A DNA stretch of 54,689 nt from NCBI GenBank assembly GCA_003854985.1, contig RQOG01000034.1:1-54689 (forward strand), given 5' to 3'. Shown here piece after piece: positions 43,803 to 52,500 of this stretch (position 1 is its first letter; each line of letters starts with the position of its first letter). Below the pieces are notes generated by a model that did no database searches, was not told where the DNA came from, and was given only the letters and a program-made list of their open reading frames with translations. This DNA comes from Calditrichota bacterium. Its GTDB lineage: Bacteria > Calditrichota > Calditrichia > Calditrichales > Calditrichaceae. Both the position numbers and the translations under genes were made by a program.

Positions 43803-46169
43803 TTAATTTTTGCGAATAATGGGCGGCTGAGCCATCACGCTGACTTCAAATACCTGAAATGAACCGCTCTTAAACCGGATTTCTAAAATATTATCGCCGG
43901 TTTTATTTACGCGCAAAGGTGTAATCTGACATTCATAATTATTGGACGCGGTCGGCGATGTTACCGTATAACGTCCTTCATTTTTTATTAATTCACCGTT
44001 CATTTTGATCTCTTCGAACCACTGCGCCGCGGAGGCATTAACAGCCACTGTTTTGGGTAATTTGACGTTTACATCATAAACCGGGAACTTTGCTTCCGAA
44101 GGAATTTGTATGTTCAATTTAAACAGGTATTCATTGCCCCCGGCGGAATGGGTCGTAACCGGTAAGACGAATATCTTTCTGTAGTTTTTAACTTCAGTCA
44201 ATTTTTTAGCCGAATAAGGATCGCATTCCACGATTCTTTGCCAGGTGGCCGCATCTTTTCCTTTATAATTCTTCCCGTGCGCCACAATCGCCCTGCCCTT
44301 ATAAACGCCCTGAGTGCTTAAATCCGAAGTGAATTCATTGTATAAATGCTTAATTGATTTCTCGGGAAATTCCTCTTCCCTGATCTGGCGCATAAATTCA
44401 TTGAGTGCGCTTACCTTTCTGTCCAAATCGGCCTGGCTGCCCGAAGTAAACGTTAAATCGTAAACGGGCAAAAACGCGGCATTGTCGTATAGTTCCTGTA
44501 CTTTATTGACCGTATTGATATTATCATTCATAAATTGCTGCGCTCTTTGCCGTGAAATTCTGTTTACGTTTGTGTACAATGAATCTTCGTACATGCTTAC
44601 AATTCTGTTTTTTGTGCCGGCTATCGCACTGTAATTTAAAAAATCGCGGTCCATGTGCAGATCCCTGAGATTGCTTTCCGCCACCGGCCAGTCCTGGCTG
44701 CGCAGGGCATTTTTAATTTTATTGGTTTGTGCATCGATCGAAAGCTGATCCAGATTTTTATATAATCCGGGCATAAAGGTAAGATGGCTGTTTTGTTTGA
44801 TTAAGCGGCGCATGGCCTGATAGTCTTTTTGTTCTTTATACGCATTTAACTGCGGCACTAACCGCTCAGCCTCACGGTAGTTTGAGAGCAGAGAACTGAT
44901 TCTCTGGCGAACTTTATCAATTTCCTTATTGAGCAAACGGATACAGGTTGCATTCCTCACAGAGCCGGGTTGGCTGCCAATGGGCTTCGGCAGATTGTAT
45001 TCCAGTTTGGAAAGTTTGCTTATGTATTCGGTGAAGAATGTATTCCCTGGCATCCTGTCCTGACTACCCACGGCGTTGCTGATTTCTTCAAGACTTTTCT
45101 TTGCCGCCCAGACGGCGTCTACTTTTTTATTAAATTCTGTAACAAAGTCGGTGAGATTCAGAAATTCCTGGTCCGGCGTTTTACCGCAATGCTGATATAA
45201 TTTTTTTGCTGAATCCAGGTTATTTTCAATAACCGTTGCATCCTGTTTGGCATTAATCTGTCTGACATAGTGAGGGGCGACTTCGTCAAGCCTGTCGGCC
45301 AGAAGCGTTTTTACCATAGTCAGCACTTTTAAATCATGCGTATGCCCGGACTCAAAGAACCTGGCAAATTCCGGCAGGGCTTCAACAAATTTATGTGTTT
45401 TGCCTCTGCTTTCAACTTCCAGCTTTAAAACTTTTAACGTCGAAGCGTATTTGTCCTGGAATAACAATTCTTCATCGATCTGCTTCTTTAATTCCATGTA
45501 ATCCAGATAGGCTTTATCCGTTGAATTGAGAATATTCTGAGGAAAGATACTTTCAATTTCCTTTAAAACCTCCTGGCATTTTTTCAATTCCGCCGTTTTT
45601 TGTTCAATATCCTTTAATTCCCCGGCATAATTAAAATCATGTATATTAAAACTCTCCCCGATTCCCAGGTAGGCGCTCTGATCTATACTGTTTTTTAAAA
45701 CCGTTGCTTTAAGTTTCTCGTATTGATTTTCAAATTTAAAGCGCCATTTAGGCACATAGCGGTAATTCATTTCCAGAAGAACATCATTTTTAACCAGGTC
45801 TATAACCCAATAATACTGCATCACACCCGAAGTAACAGAATAAACGCTTTGGTTACCCGGATCGTCGCTTTCATCCGGAATCTGAATAATACGCCCTTTT
45901 CCGTCGTCAAAGGTATCCGTGAGATAGCTGTTAAAAAAACTTTTATTGGTTATATCCAGAACAAGATAAAAATTAGCCTGTGTGACTCCGGGAAATACCA
46001 TATAATACTTTTTATCTTTTTCCAATTCGAAGGGCTCATCGCCGTCCTTGATTTCAATATATCCCAGTTCCATCGGCGTAAGTTCCGGATCCGGTTGTAG
46101 CTGCTTATAGTTAGCGCAACGGGACAAAAAGGCCAGTGATACGATTAAAATAAATATTTTTAACTTCAT
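43803..46169 (-). CDS. Large lipoprotein of unknown function, first gene of ABC operon
   Basis: A 788-aa envelope protein. The signal peptide ends in FLSRC, giving lipidation at C18, although arginine just before the cysteine is unusual for a lipobox. Residues about 30-160 are beta-rich; about 165-600 are mostly helical with many lysine and glutamate residues and heptad-like stretches (for example QKTAELKKCQEVLKEIESI), suggesting tetratricopeptide-like or coiled-coil structure; the last 130 residues are again beta-rich (LFKLNIQIPSEAKFPVYDV). I do not recognise a family. AAAGGGAAAG lies just before the ATG. Its position suggests a scaffold or accessory of the importer that follows. Confidence 0.8.
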   Translation of the reverse strand: MKLKIFILIVSLAFLSRCANYKQLQPDPELTPMELGYIEIKDGDEPFELEKDKKYYMVFPGVTQANFYLVLDITNKSFFNSYLTDTFDDGKGRIIQIPDESDDPGNQSVYSVTSGVMQYYWVIDLVKNDVLLEMNYRYVPKWRFKFENQYEKLKATVLKNSIDQSAYLGIGESFNIHDFNYAGELKDIEQKTAELKKCQEVLKEIESIFPQNILNSTDKAYLDYMELKKQIDEELLFQDKYASTLKVLKLEVESRGKTHKFVEALPEFARFFESGHTHDLKVLTMVKTLLADRLDEVAPHYVRQINAKQDATVIENNLDSAKKLYQHCGKTPDQEFLNLTDFVTEFNKKVDAVWAAKKSLEEISNAVGSQDRMPGNTFFTEYISKLSKLEYNLPKPIGSQPGSVRNATCIRLLNKEIDKVRQRISSLLSNYREAERLVPQLNAYKEQKDYQAMRRLIKQNSHLTFMPGLYKNLDQLSIDAQTNKIKNALRSQDWPVAESNLRDLHMDRDFLNYSAIAGTKNRIVSMYEDSLYTNVNRISRQRAQQFMNDNINTVNKVQELYDNAAFLPVYDLTFTSGSQADLDRKVSALNEFMRQIREEEFPEKSIKHLYNEFTSDLSTQGVYKGRAIVAHGKNYKGKDAATWQRIVECDPYSAKKLTEVKNYRKIFVLPVTTHSAGGNEYLFKLNIQIPSEAKFPVYDVNVKLPKTVAVNASAAQWFEEIKMNGELIKNEGRYTVTSPTASNNYECQITPLRVNKTGDNILEIRFKSGSFQVFEVSVMAQPPIIRKN

Positions 46170-46259
46170 AACTTTCCCTTTCCCAATTTCACTTGTGATA
46201 TAGTAAGGTTATAATTTGTTCTGAAACGCCATTAAATGTCTCGGGGTTTCCTGTTTTTA

Positions 46260-47198
46260 TTAAAAACTGAGTTTTTGGTCGTCATCCAACTTTTTAATAA
46301 AATCATTTGGAAAATTTATACTTTTCACTTCCGAATGCAAATTTAAAATTTGTTTTTTGGAAAGCCGAACCAGGGGAGGCCGGACTCTGTTCCAGCTTTC
46401 GTCCCGACGAATAAATCCAACCAGTTCTTTTACGGCCGGTATTACAGGGTATTTTTCCACAATCTCCCTCAGACTATTGATTCGGACTTGCAGATTTTCA
46501 GCTTCTTTAAAAGAAGATTGTAAAAATAACCGCGAAACAATATATCCGCTGATATTGGTCACCGCCGTGATACAGCCGGCTCCTCCGGCATCAAGAATAT
46601 CTTTCAGGAATTTTTCATTACCGGAAAAAACTTTAAAACCAGGCTGTTTACCGCATAAACGTCTCATATGTTCCCAGTCCCCGCCGGAATCCTTTATACC
46701 GGCTATATAATCCGGAAAAGCAGCAGACAGGCGGCTTATCAAATCATCACTTAGAAAAATCCCGCTCAGAGCCGGAAAATGATACAGGTAAATTTTAAAT
46801 TGCCCACTGACTTCTCCGATGATTTTTTCATACACAGAAAAAAGACCGTCGTCCGAAACGGGTTTATAATAAAAAGGCGGCAGCATTAATATTTGACTCA
46901 GGCCCATGGATAAGGCATGACCCGTTAAGTCGATGGTGTCTTTATAGGATGGACAACCGGTGCCGACAAGTAATTTATTTACGGGAAAACCGGACTTAAC
47001 CACTGCTTCTATGGCCGCTTTACGTTCATTAACAGTAAAAGAATTAGCTTCGCTGGTCGTGCCCATTAACAAAACTCCGGAGCATCCGTTTTCCAGCAGC
47101 CAGAAAGAATGGCGTATCAGGCGGCTAAAGTCGATATTCAGGTTTTCATCAAGCGGCGTGATGGAAGCCGCATAAATGCCATCAGGTATTGGTTTCAT
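46260..47198 (-). CDS. DapA/N-acetylneuraminate lyase superfamily aldolase
   Basis: A 312-aa class I aldolase barrel. The Schiff-base lysine is K169 in AGIKDSGGD, the helper tyrosine is Y139 in YHFPALSG, and the substrate carboxylate loop is GTTSEANS. Dihydrodipicolinate synthase has a conserved arginine shortly after this tyrosine; here the segment is PALSG, as in N-acetylneuraminate lyases, so lysine biosynthesis is unlikely. Likely substrates are sialic acid or another 2-keto-3-deoxy acid. It is 90 bp upstream of the ABC operon on the same strand and divergent from the transhydrogenase genes; it may be its own transcription unit or the head of the operon. Confidence 0.85.
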   Translation of the reverse strand: MKPIPDGIYAASITPLDENLNIDFSRLIRHSFWLLENGCSGVLLMGTTSEANSFTVNERKAAIEAVVKSGFPVNKLLVGTGCPSYKDTIDLTGHALSMGLSQILMLPPFYYKPVSDDGLFSVYEKIIGEVSGQFKIYLYHFPALSGIFLSDDLISRLSAAFPDYIAGIKDSGGDWEHMRRLCGKQPGFKVFSGNEKFLKDILDAGGAGCITAVTNISGYIVSRLFLQSSFKEAENLQVRINSLREIVEKYPVIPAVKELVGFIRRDESWNRVRPPLVRLSKKQILNLHSEVKSINFPNDFIKKLDDDQKLSF

Positions 47199-47313
47199 TC
47201 TTCATTATTCCATATCTTTAACAAAGAAATAAATTTAAAATAATTCTGTATTTAATCATAATTTTTAATAATATTCAATTTAAAAGGGGTTTATATTTAT
47301 TTTGGAAAAACAT

Positions 47314-47342
47314 GTGACAAGAAATAAAAGTTTACTTAAAAT
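47314..47342 (+). promoter_or_regulatory. Candidate promoter of the transhydrogenase operon
   Basis: GTGACA at 47314-47319 and TAAAAT at 47337-47342 are 17 bp apart, giving a start near 47349 and a leader of about 63 nt before the ATG at 47412. It lies in the 213-bp region divergent from the aldolase gene. Confidence 0.42.
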
Positions 47343-47411
47343 CGTTAATAAGTAGGATTGCAAATAAAAACTTTAGCATCTTATAAGAATTCCAAACATT
47401 CCGGAGGCTGT

Positions 47412-48566
47412 ATGATAATCGGGATACCGAAAGAAATTTATCCTGGTGAAACCCGGGCGGCAATAACACCGGCCTTGGTAAGCACATTAATAAAAAACCA
47501 TCACAAGGTATTAATTGAAAAAGGGCTTGGCGACGGCGCTTTTTTTCAGGATGATTATTACAGGGAGAATGGCGCGGAAATTATTGCTGATGCAGTCGAT
47601 ATTTATTATCAGGCCGAAGTTATTTTTAAAGTTCAGCCGCCTGCGATAAATGCCAAGCTGAAAAAATCCGAAGCGGAACTCATCAAAGAGGGTGCAGCCT
47701 GGATGGGATTTCTGGCTCCTTTACAAAATAAAGATGCCATAAAAATTTTAATGCAGCGCAATATTTTATCCTTTGCCATGGAATTTGTACCGCGCATAAC
47801 AAGAGCGCAAAGTATGGATGCACTCAGCTCGATGGCGTCTCTGGCCGGATATAAAGCCGTGCTTTTAGCCGCCGATCATCTGCATAAAATTTTTCCGTTA
47901 ATGATGACGGCCGCAGGGACCATTCCGCCAGCCACCGTTTTAGTGCTCGGCGCCGGGGTTGCCGGTTTGCAGGCCATCGCTACCGCAAAAAGATTAGGAG
48001 CCAATGTGGAAGCTTTTGATCCGCGTCCTGCCGTGAAAGAACAGGTAAAAAGTCTTGGCGCCGGATTTGTGGAGATGGAACTTCCCGGAGAGAATGTGGA
48101 AACAGACGGCGGATATGCCAAGGAACAATCGGAGGCTTTTTTATTAAAAGAACGTGAAGTCATCGCTTCCCGCCTTTCAAAAGCGGATGTCATAATTACA
48201 ACAGCCCAGGTTTTCGGCAAAAAGGCGCCTTTGCTGATCACCGAAGAAATGATAAAGCTCATGCATCCGGGGTCAGTGATCATTGATTTGGCGGCAGAAC
48301 AGGGCGGCAATTGTACCTTAACCAAAGCGGACACTGTGGTTGATAAACATGGCGTATTTATTCATGGCGCCGTGAACCTGCCTGCAAAATTGCCGGTTAA
48401 TGCCAGCCAGATGTATGCCAAAAATATTGTTAATCTATTCCTGCACATATTCCAAAAACCGGAACCGGATTTTGAAGATGAGATTACCAGAGGTTCCTGT
48501 ATTACTCATTCCGGAAAAGTATTAAATAATCTCGTATTATCCGCGATGAAAGAGGAAGGAAAATAA
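47412..48566 (+). CDS. pntAA: NAD(P) transhydrogenase subunit alpha part 1 (NAD-binding domain I)
   Basis: A 384-aa soluble subunit with the alanine-dehydrogenase-like fold. It begins IIGIPKEIYPGETRAAITP, has the NAD-binding GAGVAGLQAIATAKRLGA, then DPRPAVKEQVKSLGA and the GYAKEQSEAF loop, and ends with MKEEGK, without the membrane helices of single-chain PntA. It holds NADH for hydride transfer to NADP bound on PntB. ATG 47412 is selected because GGAGG at 47403-47407 stands 4 nt before it; the frame is open upstream but those residues are not homologous in character. The membrane part is the next gene, 2 bp later. Confidence 0.95.
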   Translation: MIIGIPKEIYPGETRAAITPALVSTLIKNHHKVLIEKGLGDGAFFQDDYYRENGAEIIADAVDIYYQAEVIFKVQPPAINAKLKKSEAELIKEGAAWMGFLAPLQNKDAIKILMQRNILSFAMEFVPRITRAQSMDALSSMASLAGYKAVLLAADHLHKIFPLMMTAAGTIPPATVLVLGAGVAGLQAIATAKRLGANVEAFDPRPAVKEQVKSLGAGFVEMELPGENVETDGGYAKEQSEAFLLKEREVIASRLSKADVIITTAQVFGKKAPLLITEEMIKLMHPGSVIIDLAAEQGGNCTLTKADTVVDKHGVFIHGAVNLPAKLPVNASQMYAKNIVNLFLHIFQKPEPDFEDEITRGSCITHSGKVLNNLVLSAMKEEGK

Positions 48567-48568
48567 TT

Positions 48569-48862
48569 ATGAATGAAATTATCCTGATATCTGTTTACAT
48601 TTTTGTGTTAGCTATTTTTGTTGGATTTGAAGTAATCACCAAAGTGCCCCCGCTGCTGCATACACCGTTGATGTCCGGATCCAATGCCATTTCCGGAATT
48701 ACACTGGTTGGTGCATTGATCAGCGCAGGAGCGGGCAGTTCCCAGGCCGCTAAAATTTTAGGCATGCTGGCTGTAATTACGGCAACCATTAATGTTGTGG
48801 GAGGTTTTCTGGTAACCGACAGAATGCTGGAAATGTTTAAAAAAGATAAAAAAAAGAATTAG
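48569..48862 (+). CDS. pntAB: NAD(P) transhydrogenase subunit alpha part 2 (membrane)
   Basis: A 97-aa membrane protein with three or four helices, equal to the membrane end of PntA. Characteristic segments are FVGFEVITKVPPLLHTPLMSG, here split as FVGFEVITKVPP and LLHTPLMSG, then NAISGITLVGAL and the helix ending VTDRMLEMF. It pairs with PntB to form the proton channel that couples proton entry with NADPH formation. An AGGAAGGAAA stretch precedes the ATG. Three-gene arrangements like this are usual in several anaerobes and Alphaproteobacteria. Confidence 0.94.
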   Translation: MNEIILISVYIFVLAIFVGFEVITKVPPLLHTPLMSGSNAISGITLVGALISAGAGSSQAAKILGMLAVITATINVVGGFLVTDRMLEMFKKDKKKN

Positions 48863-48874
48863 GAGAATATTGCT

Positions 48875-50251
48875 ATGGTTACCATTACAAATATAGTTTA
48901 TCTGATCGCAGCAATATTCTTTATCATAGGTTTAAAAAACCTGGGATCTCCCAAAACAGCCCGGCAGGGAAATTTGCTGGCAATGACTGCCATGCTGATC
49001 GCTGTGTTAGTGACACTATTAGATCGTCAAATCCTTGACTTTTCCTATATCATTGCCGGCGTGATCATTGGCGCGGCAATAGGCATTGTTTCAGCCAAAA
49101 AAGTGGAAATGACCCAGATGCCGCAGATGGTTGCTATTTTTAATGGCTTTGGCGGCATTGCATCGGCCCTGGTCGCTTTTTCAGAATATCTGCGGACCGG
49201 AAACAGTTTGGCTATTGATGGTCTAATCACACTGATCTTAAGTTTGATAATCGGTACACTTACTTTTACCGGCAGCCTGGTAGCTTTTGCCAAACTACAG
49301 GGTATTATGCGTGGAGCGCCCATTGTATTTCCCGGACAAAAATGGATAAATGCAATTCTTCTTACCAGTGCTCTTGTTTTGGGAGTATTTGTAATCTTCG
49401 ATGCTTCGCTGGTCAGTTTTCTTTTGATAATTGTTATTATTGCCGCGGTATTGGGTGTCTTGTCCGTTATTCCTATCGGAGGGGCCGATATGCCTGTGGT
49501 GATTTCCCTTTTAAACTCCTATTCCGGTTTGGCGGCTGCGGCTACGGGTTTCGTCTTATCAAATAATATCCTTATTATAAGTGGGGCTTTGGTTGGCGCT
49601 TCCGGAATTATTTTAACCCAGATTATGTGTAAGGCGATGAACCGTTCGTTGACGAATGTTCTTTTTGCCGCGGTAGGAACCGATGATAGCGGCGGCGTTT
49701 CAACAGGAGGCGAGCGAAAAAAGGTGACGGAATATACAGCGGAAGATGCCGCCATGGTTTTTGATGCGTCCCAGTCTTTAATTATAATCCCCGGTTACGG
49801 ACTGGCGGTAGCGCAGGCTCAGCACATTCTGCAGGAACTGGCCGAATTACTGGAGAACCGTGGCGTGGCTGTCCGTTATGCCATTCACCCGGTTGCCGGA
49901 AGAATGCCGGGTCATATGAATGTGCTGTTAGCCGAAGCAAATGTCCCTTATGAAAAACTATTGGAAATGGATGAAATTAATGACGATTTCCAGAATACCG
50001 ATGTTGTTTTAGTGATCGGGGCAAATGATGTAATTAATCCTGCGGCAAGATATAAAAAAGACAGCGCCTTGTACGGTATGCCTATCCTTAATGCAGATAA
50101 AGCTAAAACGGTAATGATTGTAAAAAGGAGCCTGAGCCCGGGATTTGCAGGAGAAGATAATGAACTATTCTACGACTCGAAAACAATGATGCTTTTCGGC
50201 GATGCCAAAAAAATGGTAACCGATTTGGTTAAAGCCGTCAAAGATTTATAA
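48875..50251 (+). CDS. pntB: NAD(P) transhydrogenase subunit beta
   Basis: A 458-aa subunit with about eight membrane helices (residues 1-255) and a C-terminal NADP-binding domain. Typical features include GGIASALVAF, the SYSGLAAAATGF helix, the IIPGYGLAVAQAQH loop at the start of domain III, HPVAGRMPGHMNVLLAEA, and VVLVIGANDVINPAA followed by VMIVKRSLSPGFAG. All match functional PntB. Together with the two alpha parts it makes a proton-driven transhydrogenase in the inner membrane supplying NADPH for biosynthesis and redox defence. AGGAG about 8 nt upstream supports the ATG; a strong terminator follows the stop by about 25 bp. Confidence 0.96.
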   Translation: MVTITNIVYLIAAIFFIIGLKNLGSPKTARQGNLLAMTAMLIAVLVTLLDRQILDFSYIIAGVIIGAAIGIVSAKKVEMTQMPQMVAIFNGFGGIASALVAFSEYLRTGNSLAIDGLITLILSLIIGTLTFTGSLVAFAKLQGIMRGAPIVFPGQKWINAILLTSALVLGVFVIFDASLVSFLLIIVIIAAVLGVLSVIPIGGADMPVVISLLNSYSGLAAAATGFVLSNNILIISGALVGASGIILTQIMCKAMNRSLTNVLFAAVGTDDSGGVSTGGERKKVTEYTAEDAAMVFDASQSLIIIPGYGLAVAQAQHILQELAELLENRGVAVRYAIHPVAGRMPGHMNVLLAEANVPYEKLLEMDEINDDFQNTDVVLVIGANDVINPAARYKKDSALYGMPILNADKAKTVMIVKRSLSPGFAGEDNELFYDSKTMMLFGDAKKMVTDLVKAVKDL

Positions 50252-50273
50252 TACCTCATAACTAGGAAATATT

Positions 50274-50300
50274 GCCCGGCTTCCGCAGCCGGGTTTCTTT
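50274..50300 (+). terminator. Rho-independent terminator after pntB
   Basis: CCCGGC at 50275-50280 pairs with GCCGGG at 50288-50293 over a 7-nt loop, followed by TTTCTTT. It closes the three-gene transhydrogenase operon. Confidence 0.85.
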
Positions 50301-50351
50301 ATTGGTTTTGTTTGATTAAATTATTCCACTTTTACAAATAGAACTTTTTAT

Positions 50352-50357
50352 TATAAT
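50352..50357 (+). promoter_or_regulatory. Perfect -10 box before porX
   Basis: TATAAT lies 42 bp before the porX ATG. A matching -35 is weak (TTTTAC at 50330-50335 with 16 bp spacing, or TTTACA one base later with 15 bp). The start would be near 50364. Confidence 0.35.
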
Positions 50358-50398
50358 AACCGTTTAGATATAAAAAATTTAAGAATCGAGGTTTCTTA

Positions 50399-51949
50399 AT
50401 GCAGAAAATTTTATGGGCGGATGATGAAATTGAAATTCTTCAGGCGCATGTGCTTTTCCTGCGAGAAAAAGGCTATATTGTTAAAACGGTTACCAATGGA
50501 GACGACGCCGTTTACGAAGTAAAACATAATGATTACGATATGATTTTGTTGGATGAAATGATGCCTGGAAAAGACGGTTTAACAACACTTAATGAAATCA
50601 AGGATTTAGCGCCTCAACTGCCGGTTATTATGATCACCAAAAGTGAAGAAGAAAGCCTGATGGAAGACGCCATCGGTAAACGGATTGACGACTACCTGAC
50701 AAAGCCTGTAAATCCCAGCCAGATTCTTATGGCCTGTAAAAAAATATTAAACAGTAAAAATATTATCTCAGAAAAGCGAAGCCAGGCTTATACTAATGAA
50801 ATCGCCCGTATTTCCATGTCGTTGATGGATATGTCCGGACATGAAGACTGGATAGATCTGGCCATCAAAATTTCCAGAATGGATATGGACATTGACGATA
50901 CTTCCGATAATTTCCGGGAAATATTATACAATCAGCGCCGGGAAGTGAATGTTGAGTTTGGTAAATATATCGAGAAAAAATATGAAGTATGGGTTAATAA
51001 TATGAGGAATAAGGACCGCCCGTTATTTTCAGTCGATGTTATTCCAAACTATATTATTCCCAGACTAAAATCGGGCAAACAAGTGGTCTTCATCGTAATT
51101 GATTGCTTGCGAATGGATCAATGGTTTACACTTGAACCATATTTCTATGATTTATTCAGAATTGACAAAGACTATTATTTTTCCATTTTGCCCACGGCCA
51201 CACCTTTTTCACGAAACGCTATATTCAGCGGTTTGTTTCCAATAGAAATTGAAAAACAATATCCCGATTTATGGTCGCTGAATGAAGACGATGAAAGTCT
51301 GAACCGTTACGAAAAAGAATTGCTGGATTTACAGTTGCAAAGAAACGGCCTTAATTTACATAACGATTTAAAATATATAAAAATTATGAATCGCGATGAT
51401 ATGCGCAATTTTGAAAAGAATATTCATAATTATCTTGATTCGCAGATGCTGGCCATCGTTATCAACTTTGTAGATATCCTGGCTCACAGCCGTTCGGATC
51501 TTCCTATCCTGAAGGAAATTGTACCGGATGAAGCGGCATTCAGATCACTGACCAGTACCTGGTATAATCATTCACCGATGATTGGAATAATGGAAAAAAT
51601 CGCCCGGTCTAAAGCAAATGTATTTATAACATCGGATCATGGCAGTATCCGGGGATTGAGAGGAAGCAAAGTGATCGGCGACCGGGATACCTCGACCAAT
51701 TTAAGATATAAATATGGCCGCAGTTTGAAAGCCGATAAGAAAAACGCCATATTCATAAAGAATCCGGCTACCTGGAAACTTCCGAACAGGGGAATTAATA
51801 CAACCTATATCATCGCCAAGGAAGATTATTATTTTGTTTATCCGACAAATTACAGTAAATATTTAAACTACTATAAAGATAGTTTCCAGCATGGCGGTGT
51901 GTCCATAGAAGAAATGGTTTTACCCATCGTTAGTCTGGAAAACAAATAA
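50399..51949 (+). CDS. porX: PorX-type response regulator with PglZ domain
   Basis: A 516-aa protein. Residues 1-120 form a receiver domain with the acidic pair in ADDE, the phosphorylated aspartate D52 in LLDEMMPG, and a threonine and lysine in MITKSEEE and LTKPVNP. After a helical linker the PglZ domain (alkaline phosphatase superfamily) starts near residue 215: VIDCLRMDQW, the nucleophile threonine region ATPFSRNAIFSG, and metal ligands in TSDHGS and near the C-terminus in FQHGGVSIEEMVLP. This is the architecture of PorX, which controls type IX secretion and hydrolyses oligonucleotides in Bacteroidota. Its presence agrees with the type IX tail on the subtilase at 21139. It is followed by rpoZ; the transcript probably has its own promoter. 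Confidence 0.92.
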   Translation: MQKILWADDEIEILQAHVLFLREKGYIVKTVTNGDDAVYEVKHNDYDMILLDEMMPGKDGLTTLNEIKDLAPQLPVIMITKSEEESLMEDAIGKRIDDYLTKPVNPSQILMACKKILNSKNIISEKRSQAYTNEIARISMSLMDMSGHEDWIDLAIKISRMDMDIDDTSDNFREILYNQRREVNVEFGKYIEKKYEVWVNNMRNKDRPLFSVDVIPNYIIPRLKSGKQVVFIVIDCLRMDQWFTLEPYFYDLFRIDKDYYFSILPTATPFSRNAIFSGLFPIEIEKQYPDLWSLNEDDESLNRYEKELLDLQLQRNGLNLHNDLKYIKIMNRDDMRNFEKNIHNYLDSQMLAIVINFVDILAHSRSDLPILKEIVPDEAAFRSLTSTWYNHSPMIGIMEKIARSKANVFITSDHGSIRGLRGSKVIGDRDTSTNLRYKYGRSLKADKKNAIFIKNPATWKLPNRGINTTYIIAKEDYYFVYPTNYSKYLNYYKDSFQHGGVSIEEMVLPIVSLENK

Positions 51950-52050
51950 GCCAATAATAATATGAAATATGAAAAAAATATGTTTTAAAAATCTCCGGCA
52001 TTTCTCTTAAAATAATGCAATGGTGAATATAAGGCATGTAAAAAGTAAGG

Positions 52051-52079
52051 TTGACTTAACCTGTTAATTTACTTAAATT
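52051..52079 (+). promoter_or_regulatory. Sigma-70-like promoter before rpoZ
   Basis: TTGACT at 52051-52056 and TAAATT at 52074-52079 are exactly 17 bp apart; transcription would begin near 52086, 25 nt before the ATG. The -35 box equals that before the STAS gene. Confidence 0.5.
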
Positions 52080-52110
52080 CATTGGCTAATTTTTATATCG
52101 GAGGAAAATT

Positions 52111-52407
52111 ATGGCCATTCAGACTGTCGATTTAAGAGAGCTGAATAAAATCAGTAACAATGTTTATGAAGCCTGCCTGCTTATCGCTGCCCGTGCCCGG
52201 CAGATAAACAGCAGCCGTATCGCCAAAAAAAAGGAAAATGAAATCCTGGACGATATGGACATGTATGATGAAACTGATATTTACGATCGTGAATTAATGA
52301 AAGATATAAAGTTCGAAAAAGAAATTAACCCTACCGTAATCGCTCAGCAAGAACTTTTTGAAGGCAAAATAAAGCCGGTTTACGAAACTCAGAAAGACAA
52401 TGAATAA
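52111..52407 (+). CDS. rpoZ: DNA-directed RNA polymerase subunit omega
   Basis: A 98-aa protein. The core signature NNVYEACLLIAARARQINSSR corresponds to the omega/Rpb6 helix pair, written here as NNVYEACLLIA and ARARQINSS, and the C-terminal PTVIAQQELFEGKI matches the second conserved block. An acidic stretch in the middle (DDMDMYDETDIYD) replaces the usual variable loop. Omega helps assemble the beta-prime subunit and binds ppGpp in some bacteria. GGAGG stands 7 nt before the ATG, so expression should be high. The usual neighbours gmk and coaBC are not present; porX precedes it and a STAS gene follows after a terminator. Confidence 0.82.
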   Translation: MAIQTVDLRELNKISNNVYEACLLIAARARQINSSRIAKKKENEILDDMDMYDETDIYDRELMKDIKFEKEINPTVIAQQELFEGKIKPVYETQKDNE

Positions 52408-52411
52408 AATA

Positions 52412-52437
52412 AAGTCCTTAGCGATAAGGACTTTTTT
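52412..52437 (+). terminator. Rho-independent terminator after rpoZ
   Basis: AAGTCCTTA at 52412-52420 pairs with TAAGGACTT at 52425-52433 over a GCGA tetraloop, then a T-run. It ends the rpoZ message just after its stop codon. Confidence 0.9.
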
Positions 52438-52500
52438 ATCCTTCAATTTTAACAATATCATCTCTTTTTTCTTTTAATTACATTTCATCTTATTTTTATA

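Noticed and set aside
47358..47411. Longer start for pntAA
   Set aside because: GGAGG is placed just before ATG 47412 and the protein then begins as expected for the family.
47876..48334. 152-aa minus-strand ORF inside pntAA
   Set aside because: Antisense shadow of a well conserved gene; serine- and proline-rich product without family features.
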